A DNA stretch of 5,143 nucleotides from Alphaproteobacteria bacterium (GTDB taxonomy: Bacteria; Pseudomonadota; Alphaproteobacteria; RF32; CAG-239): positions 1-5,143 of the forward strand of contig JAGCOI010000066.1 of NCBI GenBank assembly GCA_017645485.1, given 5' to 3'. Below the pieces are notes generated by a model. The model did not search any database and was not told the DNA's origin. It was given only the letters and a program-made list of their open reading frames with translations. This document shows, piece by piece, positions 1 through 4,106 of the stretch. Numbering within the stretch: position 1 is the stretch's first letter; every line of letters starts with the position of its first letter. The translations under genes and the position numbers were made by a program.

Positions 1-458
1 GCTTTGGGTTTGATAATGACGGATTTATCACATATACCGACTTCGCACAAACGTCCGATATCATGCAAAATAGCCGTAATACATACGTCTTGACGTATGG
101 TTTTGAAATCAAGCGGTAAACTGTTGATGATTTCGGAATTTTGCATGTTTTTTATGAGCCGTTTGGTGCATTTTTCAACCAAATTCGGGTGATATACGGT
201 TTTTTTATAAATCCACGTTTTTATTTGCATATATCTTGTACGTTTAGTCGGGTTTTGTTCGTTTTTAATGAGCTTGTCTAACATCGGATAGAGCAAATGT
301 CCGAGTCGTTTAACAAGTATCTTTGCAGATAAAACGGTATTTATATGCATTGTAGGCACATGAAAAAATGTAAATTCGTATTGTAATGTTAGTTCCGGAT
401 TTTGTACTTTAATATGATGAGTTTTAATCGGTGAAAACAGGGCATTAAAAACAGACAT
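1..458 (-). CDS. HD-domain protein (putative metal-dependent phosphohydrolase), 3' end outside window
   Basis: I read 152 codons from the ATG at 458 to the window edge with no stop, so this is a C-terminally cut gene. A GGAGG at 464-468 with a 5-nt spacer supports this start; an ATG at 461-463 is out of frame. Residues 131-136 read LHDIGR, the HD motif (H132, D133) of the metal-dependent HD phosphohydrolases. H90 in 'VYHPNLVEKC' is placed like the first metal-ligand histidine, about 42 residues before the HD pair. The first ~85 residues are basic, with no signal peptide or membrane segment, so it is probably cytoplasmic. The text after HDIGR does not look like an HD-GYP domain, but the rest is missing. 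It begins 12 nt after the tolA stop and is probably co-transcribed with tolQRA, where tolB would normally stand. Substrate unknown; the HD family is a firm call, the function is not. Confidence 0.8.
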   Translation of the reverse strand, partial: MSVFNALFSPIKTHHIKVQNPELTLQYEFTFFHVPTMHINTVLSAKILVKRLGHLLYPMLDKLIKNEQNPTKRTRYMQIKTWIYKKTVYHPNLVEKCTKRLIKNMQNSEIINSLPLDFKTIRQDVCITAILHDIGRLCEVGICDKSVIIKPK

Positions 459-463
459 ATCAT

Positions 464-468
464 CCTCC
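464..468 (-). promoter_or_regulatory. Shine-Dalgarno site of the HD-domain gene
   Basis: GGAGG on the minus strand lies between the tolA stop (471-473) and the ATG at 456-458. It fixes the start of the HD-domain gene and shows that translation is initiated anew directly after tolA, as expected within one operon. Confidence 0.75.
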
Positions 469-470
469 AA

Positions 471-1445
471 TCAATTTACGGTGGCATCCATGGGGTTAAA
501 TTTTAAAAGCAACGTATTCCACATTTTGTATTTATCCGCGTATTTTTCGGGGAATATTTTATAAATGTTGATGTTGTTGTGGTTTTGGCATGAAATAACG
601 GCGCGTCGCGCACTTTCGGCAATGGCTCTGAAATGCGGATCGCTGTTATAGCGGGATTTATCAACGATTTGAACATCACGAACGGTGCCGTCCGTTGTTA
701 AAGAGGCACGGATTTCAATAATCATGCCTTCAATACCGCGGGCGCCGGGATCTAAATTCCAGCATTCGCGCAAACGTGCTGCAATGGCATCCGTTTCGGT
801 GATGGTTAAATCGGAAAAATAAGAGCCGTTTGTGCCGCCTTCAACCCCCATGTTTGCGACCTCTGTGCCGGTTTTGATAACGGCAGGCGAACTTTCTTCG
901 CCGATTTCTTTTTCCATCGCACTGACACTGTCCATCAGGCTTTTTAAGGGGTTGGTAACGGTTTTTATTTCTTGTTTTGTATCAGGTGTTTTTGGTGCCG
1001 GTTTTGCTTGACCTTTAGGCTCAGGTTTGGGCTCGGGCTTCGGTTTGGGTTTAGGCGTTGGTTTCGGTGCCGGTTTTTTTACAGGCGCCGGAACGGGCTT
1101 GGGCTCGGGTTTCGGGGTGGGCTTTTTTGCAGGGTTTGTATCGGCAAAATCACCTTTTTGTGCGGGTTTTTCAACTTCGCTTTTCGGTTCGGGTTTTTTG
1201 GCCGGTACTTCTTTTGTATATTTCGGAGGTGTTTTTTCTTTAACTACAGCCTTTTTTTCTTCATCGCCGAAAACGGCTTTCGGGGGCAGATTGGTCATTT
1301 CTGCCAGTTTAACATCTTTAAGATCGACAATAATAGGAGCTTGGCCGATGGTCATTTTCGGTTTAAACAGATTAGGCATATCTATCACGAAAATGATAAA
1401 TACCGCAATATGCAATGCCACAGATCTGTATAAATACCTTTTCAT
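471..1445 (-). CDS. tolA: TolA, periplasm-spanning protein of the Tol-Pal system
   Basis: 324 residues. A single N-terminal anchor (about residues 8-22) carries S8 and H12, the SxxxH pattern of TolA/TonB anchors that meets the TolQR motor. Residues 84-152 are a Pro/Lys/Glu-rich stalk (PKPEPKP-type) suited to span the periplasm. Residues 210-324 form the TolA/TonB-like C-terminal domain: 'TETDAIAARLRECWN', 'IEIRASLTTDGTVRDVQIVD', and 'SDPHFRAIAESARRAV' are the signature stretches of alphaproteobacterial TolA as I recall them. C228 and C286 could form the domain's disulfide. An AGGAG at 1450-1454 precedes the ATG by 4 nt and sits right beside the tolR stop, so tolR and tolA are 9 nt apart. Known role: transmits proton-motive-force-driven movement from TolQR to TolB/Pal and supports outer-membrane constriction. 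A TonB-type transducer is the alternative, made unlikely by the neighbours and the C-terminal domain. Confidence 0.93.
   Translation of the reverse strand: MKRYLYRSVALHIAVFIIFVIDMPNLFKPKMTIGQAPIIVDLKDVKLAEMTNLPPKAVFGDEEKKAVVKEKTPPKYTKEVPAKKPEPKSEVEKPAQKGDFADTNPAKKPTPKPEPKPVPAPVKKPAPKPTPKPKPKPEPKPEPKGQAKPAPKTPDTKQEIKTVTNPLKSLMDSVSAMEKEIGEESSPAVIKTGTEVANMGVEGGTNGSYFSDLTITETDAIAARLRECWNLDPGARGIEGMIIEIRASLTTDGTVRDVQIVDKSRYNSDPHFRAIAESARRAVISCQNHNNINIYKIFPEKYADKYKMWNTLLLKFNPMDATVN
990..1196 (-). repeat. Low-complexity tract coding for the TolA Pro/Lys stalk
   Basis: This stretch codes residues 84-152 of TolA, where short PKP, PEPKP and PAPKP units recur. On the plus strand it appears as repeated Gly/Phe-rich triplets, which creates several long false open frames in other frames. 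Such tracts readily change length by slippage, so the stalk length may vary between relatives. Confidence 0.75.
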
Positions 1446-1454
1446 TTAACTCCT

Positions 1455-1889
1455 TTATTTTTTAATATTCAAAGGCCTCGGTTCCGTTTTTAAGCCGACT
1501 TTTTCAAAGCCTGCCTCTTTTAAGAGCGCCATTAAGTTAATAACGCGTCCGTAAGCTGATTCGGTATCGCCCGAAATGGTGATGGTTGCTTCATTGTTTT
1601 CGCCTTTAATGGCTTTGACTTTGGCAACAATCTTATCGGCAGGAACTTCGGTTTTGCCGATGTAATAATAACCCTCTTTATCAACACTGATGTTGATGGA
1701 TGTTTCTTTGCCTTCAAACGCTTTGCCGCCGACTTTCGGTAAATTAAGAGCAATGCCTGAAGTCATTAAAGGTGCCGCGACCATAAATACAACCAAAAGC
1801 ACCATCATGATATCCATTAAATTCGTGATGTTAATGTTGGCGTTGCGTCTGGACGGGCGGCGGGACGAATAGCGAAAGGAATTTTGCAT
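1455..1889 (-). CDS. tolR: TolR, ExbD/TolR-family motor subunit of the Tol-Pal system
   Basis: 144 residues, the usual length of the ExbD/TolR family. A basic N-terminus (residues 1-16) is followed by one membrane segment at about 23-42, 'NLMDIMMVLLVVFMVAAPL'. It holds the conserved proton-path aspartate (D26, matching D23 of E. coli TolR by alignment from memory) and the FM..AP pattern. The periplasmic part (about 43-144) shows the 'LNLPKV' and 'ISVDKEG' pieces and ends with 'AGFEKVGLKTEP', all typical of the family. The start at 1889 is supported by GGAG at 1897-1900, which lies inside the last codons of tolQ; only 2 nt separate the tolQ stop from this start, so translational coupling is likely. 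TolR with TolQ uses the proton gradient to drive TolA. ExbD is the alternative, excluded by the linked tolQ and tolA. Confidence 0.94.
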   Translation of the reverse strand: MQNSFRYSSRRPSRRNANINITNLMDIMMVLLVVFMVAAPLMTSGIALNLPKVGGKAFEGKETSINISVDKEGYYYIGKTEVPADKIVAKVKAIKGENNEATITISGDTESAYGRVINLMALLKEAGFEKVGLKTEPRPLNIKK

Positions 1890-1891
1890 TT

Positions 1892-2638
1892 TTATTCTCC
1901 GGCAATTTCGGCTTTGATGGCCGTGTCGTCAATTTCACGCGATAAAATCGATGAAAATTCCGCAATGAAGTTTTCAAGTCTTTTGGCGTAGCGGTCATTA
2001 CTTGAGGAAATAGAGTTATATGCAAGAACGGCCGGAATGGCGGCAATTAAACCGAATGCCGTGGTAAATAATGCCTCGGCAATACCGGGCGCCATGGCAG
2101 ACAGGGAATTGCTTTGTGTAACGGCAATGGCGTTAAAACTGTTAATAATGCCCCATACGGTGCCGAACAAACCGACGAGCGGTGCCACCGAACCGGTGGA
2201 AGCAAGAAAGCCGAGACGTTTATCCAAGTCATCCAGTTCTTTATCCATGGCAACGGTCATGGCTTTTTCTATGCGTTGTTGAAGTGATACGCCGCGAAGG
2301 CCTCTGTCTGTTTTGGACTTCATGATATTGGTGCGGCGCCACTCTTTCATGGCGGCAACAAACATGGCTGACATCGGATCACGCGGGGAACCGCCGATGG
2401 CATCATAGAGTCTGTCGAGTGAACCGCCTGACCAGAAAGCTTCTTCAAACTTTTTTGTGGTGCGTTTTACTCTGCGGATAGCCGCATACTTTTCGAAAAT
2501 GATGGCCCACGACCAAACAGATGCGGCAATAAGACCGATCATAACGATTTTGGTAACGGAATCTGAAGCCCAAACCATATCCCAAAGGGAAGGATTTGAA
2601 GCAGCGGCGGCGGCATCTGATAAAACTTGTGTTTCCAT
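1892..2638 (-). CDS. tolQ: TolQ, MotA/TolQ/ExbB-family proton channel subunit
   Basis: 248 residues from the ATG at 2638. The frame is open further up to a TTG at 2656, but that codon overlaps the ribosome site AAGGA (2648-2652), which is well spaced for 2638. Three membrane segments: about 27-49, 143-170 and 182-210. The second and third carry the family hallmarks 'FLASTGSVAPLVGLFGTVWG' and 'APGIAEALFTTAFGLIAAIP' with the threonines (T148, T160, T192, T193) lining the presumed proton path. The 'SVAPLVGLFGTVWGI' wording and the tolR-tolA neighbours favour TolQ over ExbB. TolQ forms the pentameric channel around the TolR dimer in the inner membrane. It is the first gene of the operon here; the usual upstream partner, the thioesterase ybgC, is not next to it. 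Confidence 0.95.
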   Translation of the reverse strand: METQVLSDAAAAASNPSLWDMVWASDSVTKIVMIGLIAASVWSWAIIFEKYAAIRRVKRTTKKFEEAFWSGGSLDRLYDAIGGSPRDPMSAMFVAAMKEWRRTNIMKSKTDRGLRGVSLQQRIEKAMTVAMDKELDDLDKRLGFLASTGSVAPLVGLFGTVWGIINSFNAIAVTQSNSLSAMAPGIAEALFTTAFGLIAAIPAVLAYNSISSSNDRYAKRLENFIAEFSSILSREIDDTAIKAEIAGE

Positions 2639-2647
2639 GTTTTGGTT

Positions 2648-2652
2648 TCCTT
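2648..2652 (-). promoter_or_regulatory. Shine-Dalgarno site deciding the tolQ start
   Basis: AAGGA on the minus strand with a 9-nt spacer to the ATG at 2638. The in-frame TTG at 2656 lies just upstream of and next to this site and has no purine-rich site of its own, so the 18-nt longer reading is not credible. Confidence 0.7.
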
Positions 2653-2678
2653 GCAAAAAAAATTAAACGAGATTACTC

Positions 2679-2707
2679 AATATGCGCTTTTTAACATAAA
2701 ATGTTAA
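2679..2707 (-). promoter_or_regulatory. Likely sigma-70 type promoter of tolQRA and the HD-domain gene
   Basis: On the minus strand TTAACA (2702-2707, five of six to the -35 consensus) is followed by a 17-nt spacer and CATATT (2679-2684, four of six to the -10). Transcription would begin near 2672, giving a leader of about 34 nt before tolQ. A promoter is needed here because the prepilin gene upstream ends in a strong terminator. The -35 box lies within the palindrome at 2690-2708. Confidence 0.45.
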
Positions 2708-2708
2708 A
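2690..2708. promoter_or_regulatory. Palindrome over the tolQ promoter, possible operator
   Basis: Perfect inverted repeat: TTTAACAT, a 3-nt centre AAA, then ATGTTAAA. It overlaps the likely -35 box of tolQ and is too AT-rich, and lacks a proper T tract, to be a good terminator. A related sequence (16 of 19 positions) occurs upstream of the prepilin gene at 3353-3371. An operator is an inference; no regulator family was recognised. Confidence 0.4.
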
Positions 2709-2729
2709 GATTAGATTAATTTAAGGCAT

Positions 2730-2756
2730 AAAAAAAGGGTTGTTTGACACAACCCT
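2730..2756 (-). terminator. Rho-independent terminator of the prepilin gene
   Basis: Perfect 8-bp stem (2736-2743 pairs with 2749-2756; AGGGTTGT on the plus strand) with a 5-nt loop. On the minus strand it is followed by a run of seven T complementary to 2730-2736. It lies 21 nt past the prepilin stop codon and separates that gene from tolQ. Confidence 0.9.
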
Positions 2757-2777
2757 GAAACTGTTTTTTTTAAATTT

Positions 2778-3281
2778 TTATTCTGTCGGCGTTTGCTGTT
2801 CTTCTTCGGAATCGTTGTTAATTAAAACTTCTTGCAGACCGGACGTATCGGAAAGGCCCCAATCCATTGTGCCGAGGGTAATGGAAACCTGTTTAGGTAA
2901 ATCTTCAAATACAACTTCAAAGGTTTGACCTTGGTCTTCCGAGATGATATATACATCACCTTTATAAACATTACGAACAACCGGCTCAGCCTTGTCTTGA
3001 ACCATTTCATCAGGAAAAACGCGAAGAGCAACGGCTTTTCTCATGGCATCCGCATTTCTTTCGGTACCGAAAATGGCATACGGATATGGACCGCTGGAGG
3101 AATTAATAAAAGCTGTGCGCATATTGTTGACGATTTGAGCCATTTGATCAACGGTTTTGTTCATTTTATATTTTGCCATGGCCTTTTGATAACCGGCAAG
3201 CCCTAAAACGGATAATACACCGACAATGGCTAAAACACCGAGCATTTCAATCATAGAACGACCATGTTGATTGTTTTTCAT
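2778..3281 (-). CDS. Type IV prepilin-like (pseudopilin-like) protein
   Basis: 167 residues from the ATG at 3281, chosen for the strong GGAGG sites at 3285-3289 and 3288-3292; the frame is open to 3317 but without such a site. The N-terminus is a class III leader: short basic 'MKNNQHG', cleavage expected after G7, then 'RSMIEMLGVLAIVGVLSVLG' with the conserved Glu at +5 (E12), the residue needed for methylation and assembly. Residues 9-30 form the hydrophobic spine, followed by a helical 'YQKAMAKYKMNKTVDQMAQ'. The globular part (about 60-150) has 'FEDLPKQVSITLGTMDWG', and the tail (157-167) is acidic. It would be processed by a PilD-type peptidase and built into a pilus or type II secretion-like filament. 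No other pilus gene is nearby, so this is a stand-alone minor pilin or pseudopilin. Assignment to a pilus versus secretion system cannot be made. Confidence 0.85.
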   Translation of the reverse strand: MKNNQHGRSMIEMLGVLAIVGVLSVLGLAGYQKAMAKYKMNKTVDQMAQIVNNMRTAFINSSSGPYPYAIFGTERNADAMRKAVALRVFPDEMVQDKAEPVVRNVYKGDVYIISEDQGQTFEVVFEDLPKQVSITLGTMDWGLSDTSGLQEVLINNDSEEEQQTPTE

Positions 3282-3307
3282 AATCCTCCTCCTCTGTATA
3301 CATATCC

Positions 3308-3336
3308 AATATATCAAGAATGCAATAAAAGTGCAA
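3308..3336 (-). promoter_or_regulatory. Candidate promoter of the prepilin gene (proximal)
   Basis: On the minus strand TTGCAC (3331-3336) is followed by a 17-nt spacer and TATATT (3308-3313, five of six to the -10 consensus). Initiation would fall near 3301, leaving about 20 nt with the ribosome site. An alternative sits further up: TTGAAC (3366-3371), a 16-nt spacer and CATATT (3344-3349). The second shares its layout with the tolQ promoter. Which is used cannot be decided by eye. Confidence 0.4.
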
Positions 3337-3352
3337 AATTGTCAATATGTCT

Positions 3353-3371
3353 TTTGACATAAAGTGTTCAA
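3353..3371. promoter_or_regulatory. Imperfect palindrome upstream of the prepilin gene, related to the tolQ element
   Basis: TTTGACAT, AAA, GTGTTCAA: the same 8-3-8 design as the element at 2690-2708, agreeing at 16 of 19 positions. On the minus strand the likeness continues to a CATATTGA present in both. The nearby TGTCAA (3340-3345) and TTGACA (3354-3359) form a further inverted pair. Confidence 0.35.
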
Positions 3372-3424
3372 TATTGTTTGTTTACAAGGTTTTGCAAATA
3401 ATTTTGAGTTTGTGAAAATAGTTA

Positions 3425-3453
3425 TTGACATTTTAAAAAAACTCTTTTATACA
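3425..3453 (+). promoter_or_regulatory. Sigma-70 type promoter of tRNA-Thr
   Basis: TTGACA (3425-3430, perfect -35), a 17-nt spacer, then TATACA (3448-3453, four of six to the -10). Initiation would fall near 3460, about 9 nt before the mature tRNA 5' end. This is the clearest promoter in the window. Confidence 0.75.
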
Positions 3454-3468
3454 AGCCGTATTGTTTAT

Positions 3469-3544
3469 GCCGACATAGCTCAGTTGGTAGAGCAACTGAT
3501 TTGTAATCAGTGGGTCGGGAGTTCAAGTCTCTCTGTCGGCACCA
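3469..3544 (+). tRNA. tRNA-Thr (anticodon TGT)
   Basis: 76 nt with the CCA end encoded (3542-3544). Acceptor stem GCCGACA (3469-3475) pairs with TGTCGGC (3534-3540). D arm GCTC/GAGC (3478-3481, 3490-3493). Anticodon stem ACTGA/TCAGT (3495-3499, 3507-3511) with loop TTTGTAA; the anticodon TGT is at 3502-3504 and reads ACA and, by wobble, other Thr codons. The T loop contains TTCAAGT. It has its own promoter upstream and an intrinsic terminator 10 nt downstream, so it is a single-gene unit on the strand opposite to the other genes. Confidence 0.97.
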
Positions 3545-3554
3545 ATACAAAAAG

Positions 3555-3578
3555 CCACCCTTTCAAGGGTGGTTTTTT
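3555..3578 (+). terminator. Rho-independent terminator of tRNA-Thr
   Basis: CCACCCT (3555-3561), loop TTCA, AGGGTGG (3566-3572), then six T (3573-3578). An A run before the stem lets it also work weakly on the other strand. Confidence 0.92.
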
Positions 3579-3597
3579 AATAGGTACATATAAAAAG

Positions 3598-3615
3598 TTG
3601 AACTCACGACCCACT
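3598..3615 (-). repeat. Inverted partial copy of the tRNA-Thr variable/T region
   Basis: On the minus strand these 18 bases match 3509-3526 of tRNA-Thr at 17 positions (AGTGGGTCG, one change, GAGTTCAA). The match ends in the T loop; the acceptor end is not present. It may be a relic of a tRNA-end recombination or a chance product of a short T-arm word; the length argues mildly for the former. Confidence 0.5.
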
Positions 3616-3632
3616 TGGGTCGGGGCGAGGAT

Positions 3633-3662
3633 AAAAAATTGCTCTTGAACGAGCGATTTTTT
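3633..3662. terminator. Bidirectional terminator-like hairpin
   Basis: 3633-3644 pairs with 3651-3662 over 12 bp (one T-G pair) around a 6-nt loop TTGAAC. The stem has a G/C core (GCTC/GAGC) and A/T arms, giving a T run of six on either strand. No gene ends directly before it, apart from read-through of the tRNAs, so it may belong to a dispersed repeat rather than serve a gene here. Confidence 0.6.
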
Positions 3663-3714
3663 ACCGCAGCGGTAGCTTGTGTTATATTTGCAAGAAGCGA
3701 GTCTCTGAAGACAG

Positions 3715-3735
3715 ATGCCGAAATAAATTCGGCAT
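3715..3735. repeat. Palindrome of the 'HAEFISAS' dispersed-repeat type
   Basis: Perfect 8-bp inverted repeat ATGCCGAA/TTCGGCAT with a 5-nt loop. With its flanks it translates as CHAEFISASV on the minus strand and as CRNKFGMT on the plus strand. I recall these peptide words as recurring false-ORF signatures of intergenic palindromic repeats in many bacterial genomes. Whether it is dispersed in this genome cannot be seen from one copy. Confidence 0.55.
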
Positions 3736-3763
3736 GACATTTTTTATGCCAATCAAAGAAGCA

Positions 3764-3807
3764 CCGCAAGGGAGGTTTTTTGTTTTAATGGGTCAGAGAG
3801 GGAGATT
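3764..3807. repeat. Direct repeat copy 1 of the tRNA-Ser 3' end plus downstream flank
   Basis: These 44 bases match 3945-3988 at 41 positions with no gap, at an offset of 181 bases. The first 28 bases (downstream flank, right arm of the terminator) and the last 13 (AGAGAGGGAGATT, T stem and acceptor of the tRNA) are identical. The three differences are at 3792-3794, in the place of the discriminator base and the last acceptor positions. Confidence 0.85.
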
Positions 3808-3891
3808 ACTTCGCTTTGCTTCGTTCACGGCGCTCATCGGCTATGCCGACCGCGATACCCCCGTATCGCTTTCGCTTGTAGTCGAACTCCC
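3792..3891 (-). pseudogene. Possible tRNA-Ser fragment with its T loop split by an insert
   Basis: On the plus strand GGGAGATT (3800-3807) and TCGAACTCCC (3882-3891) equal the two sides of the tRNA-Ser T arm (3981-3988 and 3988-3997). Here they are separated by about 74 bases (3808-3881), which contain two strong hairpins: TCGGC/GCCGA (3837-3841, 3845-3849) and GCGATAC/GTATCGC (3852-3858, 3863-3869). No D arm, anticodon arm or variable arm can be found further along, so if this was a tRNA gene it is a truncated one. Since T arms are self-complementary and share TTCGA, the second half may be a coincidence. Confidence 0.35.
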
Positions 3892-3926
3892 TTTTTCCGG
3901 TCGTTCTCATCCCCCACCATCCACGT

Positions 3927-3969
3927 TTAAAACAAAAAAACACTCCGCAAGGGAGGTTTTTTGTTTTAA
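3927..3969 (-). terminator. Terminator of tRNA-Ser
   Basis: A long imperfect hairpin: core CTCC (3943-3946) pairs with GGAG (3952-3955) around GCAAG, and C plus an A/T-rich arm extends it to about 18 bp with two bulged A (3942, 3934). On the minus strand it starts right after the CCA of tRNA-Ser and is followed by seven T (complement of 3934-3940). Confidence 0.75.
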
Positions 3970-3988
3970 TGGCGGAGAGAGGGAGATT
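3945..3988. repeat. Direct repeat copy 2, within tRNA-Ser and its flank
   Basis: Partner of 3764-3807. This copy contains the real 3' end of tRNA-Ser (T stem, acceptor, discriminator, CCA) and the right arm of its terminator. The left arm of the terminator hairpin is absent at copy 1, so only the tRNA-side half was duplicated. Confidence 0.85.
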
Positions 3989-4060
3989 CGAACTCCCGGT
4001 ACCCGTAATGAGTACAATTGATTTCGAGTCAACCGCATTCGACCACTCTGCCATCTCTCC
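3970..4060 (-). tRNA. tRNA-Ser (anticodon CGA)
   Basis: 91 nt with encoded CCA (3970-3972) and discriminator G (3973). Acceptor stem GGAGAGA (4054-4060) pairs with TCTCTCC (3974-3980). Anticodon loop CTCGAAA is closed by GTTGA/TCAAT; the anticodon CGA lies at 4024-4026 and reads UCG. A long variable arm (GTACTC, loop, GGGTAC) marks a class II tRNA, as expected for serine. T arm GGGAG-TTCGAAT-CTCCC. It follows the TPR-like gene by about 46 nt on the same strand. Confidence 0.97.
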
Positions 4061-4073
4061 GTTTGGTTTTTCT

Positions 4074-4102
4074 TTCATAAAATAAAAAAAGATATTTTGC
4101 AA
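4074..4102 (-). promoter_or_regulatory. Candidate promoter of tRNA-Ser
   Basis: On the minus strand TTGCAA (4097-4102), a 17-nt spacer, and TATGAA (4074-4079); each box fits four of six consensus bases. Initiation would fall near 4066, a few bases before the mature 5' end, like the layout at tRNA-Thr. No terminator is seen between the upstream gene and the tRNA, so co-transcription is also possible. Confidence 0.4.
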
Positions 4103-4106
4103 GAGT

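Larger units (their letters stand above)
3579..3926. other. Non-coding stretch of tRNA-derived fragments and hairpins
   Basis: No believable protein gene is found here on either strand. Open frames that run through it translate tRNA sequence or hairpin repeats. In order it holds: an inverted partial copy of the tRNA-Thr T arm (3598-3615) inside a small hairpin (3607-3622), a terminator-like hairpin (3633-3662), a small hairpin (3662-3674), a dispersed-type palindrome (3715-3735), one copy of a 44-bp direct repeat (3764-3807), and a GC-rich segment with two strong hairpins (3808-3881). From about 3792 to 3925 the base composition is visibly richer in G and C than the flanking genes. Confidence 0.7.

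Noticed and set aside
972..1449. Long plus-strand frames opposite tolA (Gly/Phe- and Arg/Phe-rich)
   Set aside because: They are mirror products of the Pro/Lys stalk coding tract. tolA has clear domains, start site and operon context.
2638..2656. Longer TolQ N-terminus from a TTG at 2656
   Set aside because: The added codons are themselves the ribosome-binding region of the ATG at 2638.
2703..2719. Possible CtrA site near tolQ (TTAA and TTAA)
   Set aside because: The two TTAA words are 8 bases apart instead of the 7 of the known CtrA motif, and in an AT-rich spacer such pairs are common.
3364..3648. 94-residue plus-strand frame through tRNA-Thr
   Set aside because: 'ADIAQLVEQL' is the familiar translation of a tRNA 5' half; the frame also crosses the promoter and the terminator.
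3545..3969. CRISPR array in the repeat-rich spacer
   Set aside because: Only two copies of a long repeat and single hairpins are present; there is no regular repeat-spacer series and no cas gene.
3677..4021. 114-residue plus-strand frame ending in 'EIRTPGTRNEYN'
   Set aside because: It passes through the palindrome, the repeat segment and the antisense of tRNA-Ser; no ribosome site and no protein-like composition.
3469..4060. Complete integrative element between the two tRNAs
   Set aside because: There is no integrase, excisionase or other mobility gene, and the space is too small. Only scar-like repeats are seen.
3806..4102. 98-residue minus-strand frame through tRNA-Ser
   Set aside because: Its middle, 'MAEWSNAVDSKS...', is a plain translation of tRNA-Ser and the rest runs through the terminator and the repeat segment. 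It is a false gene.
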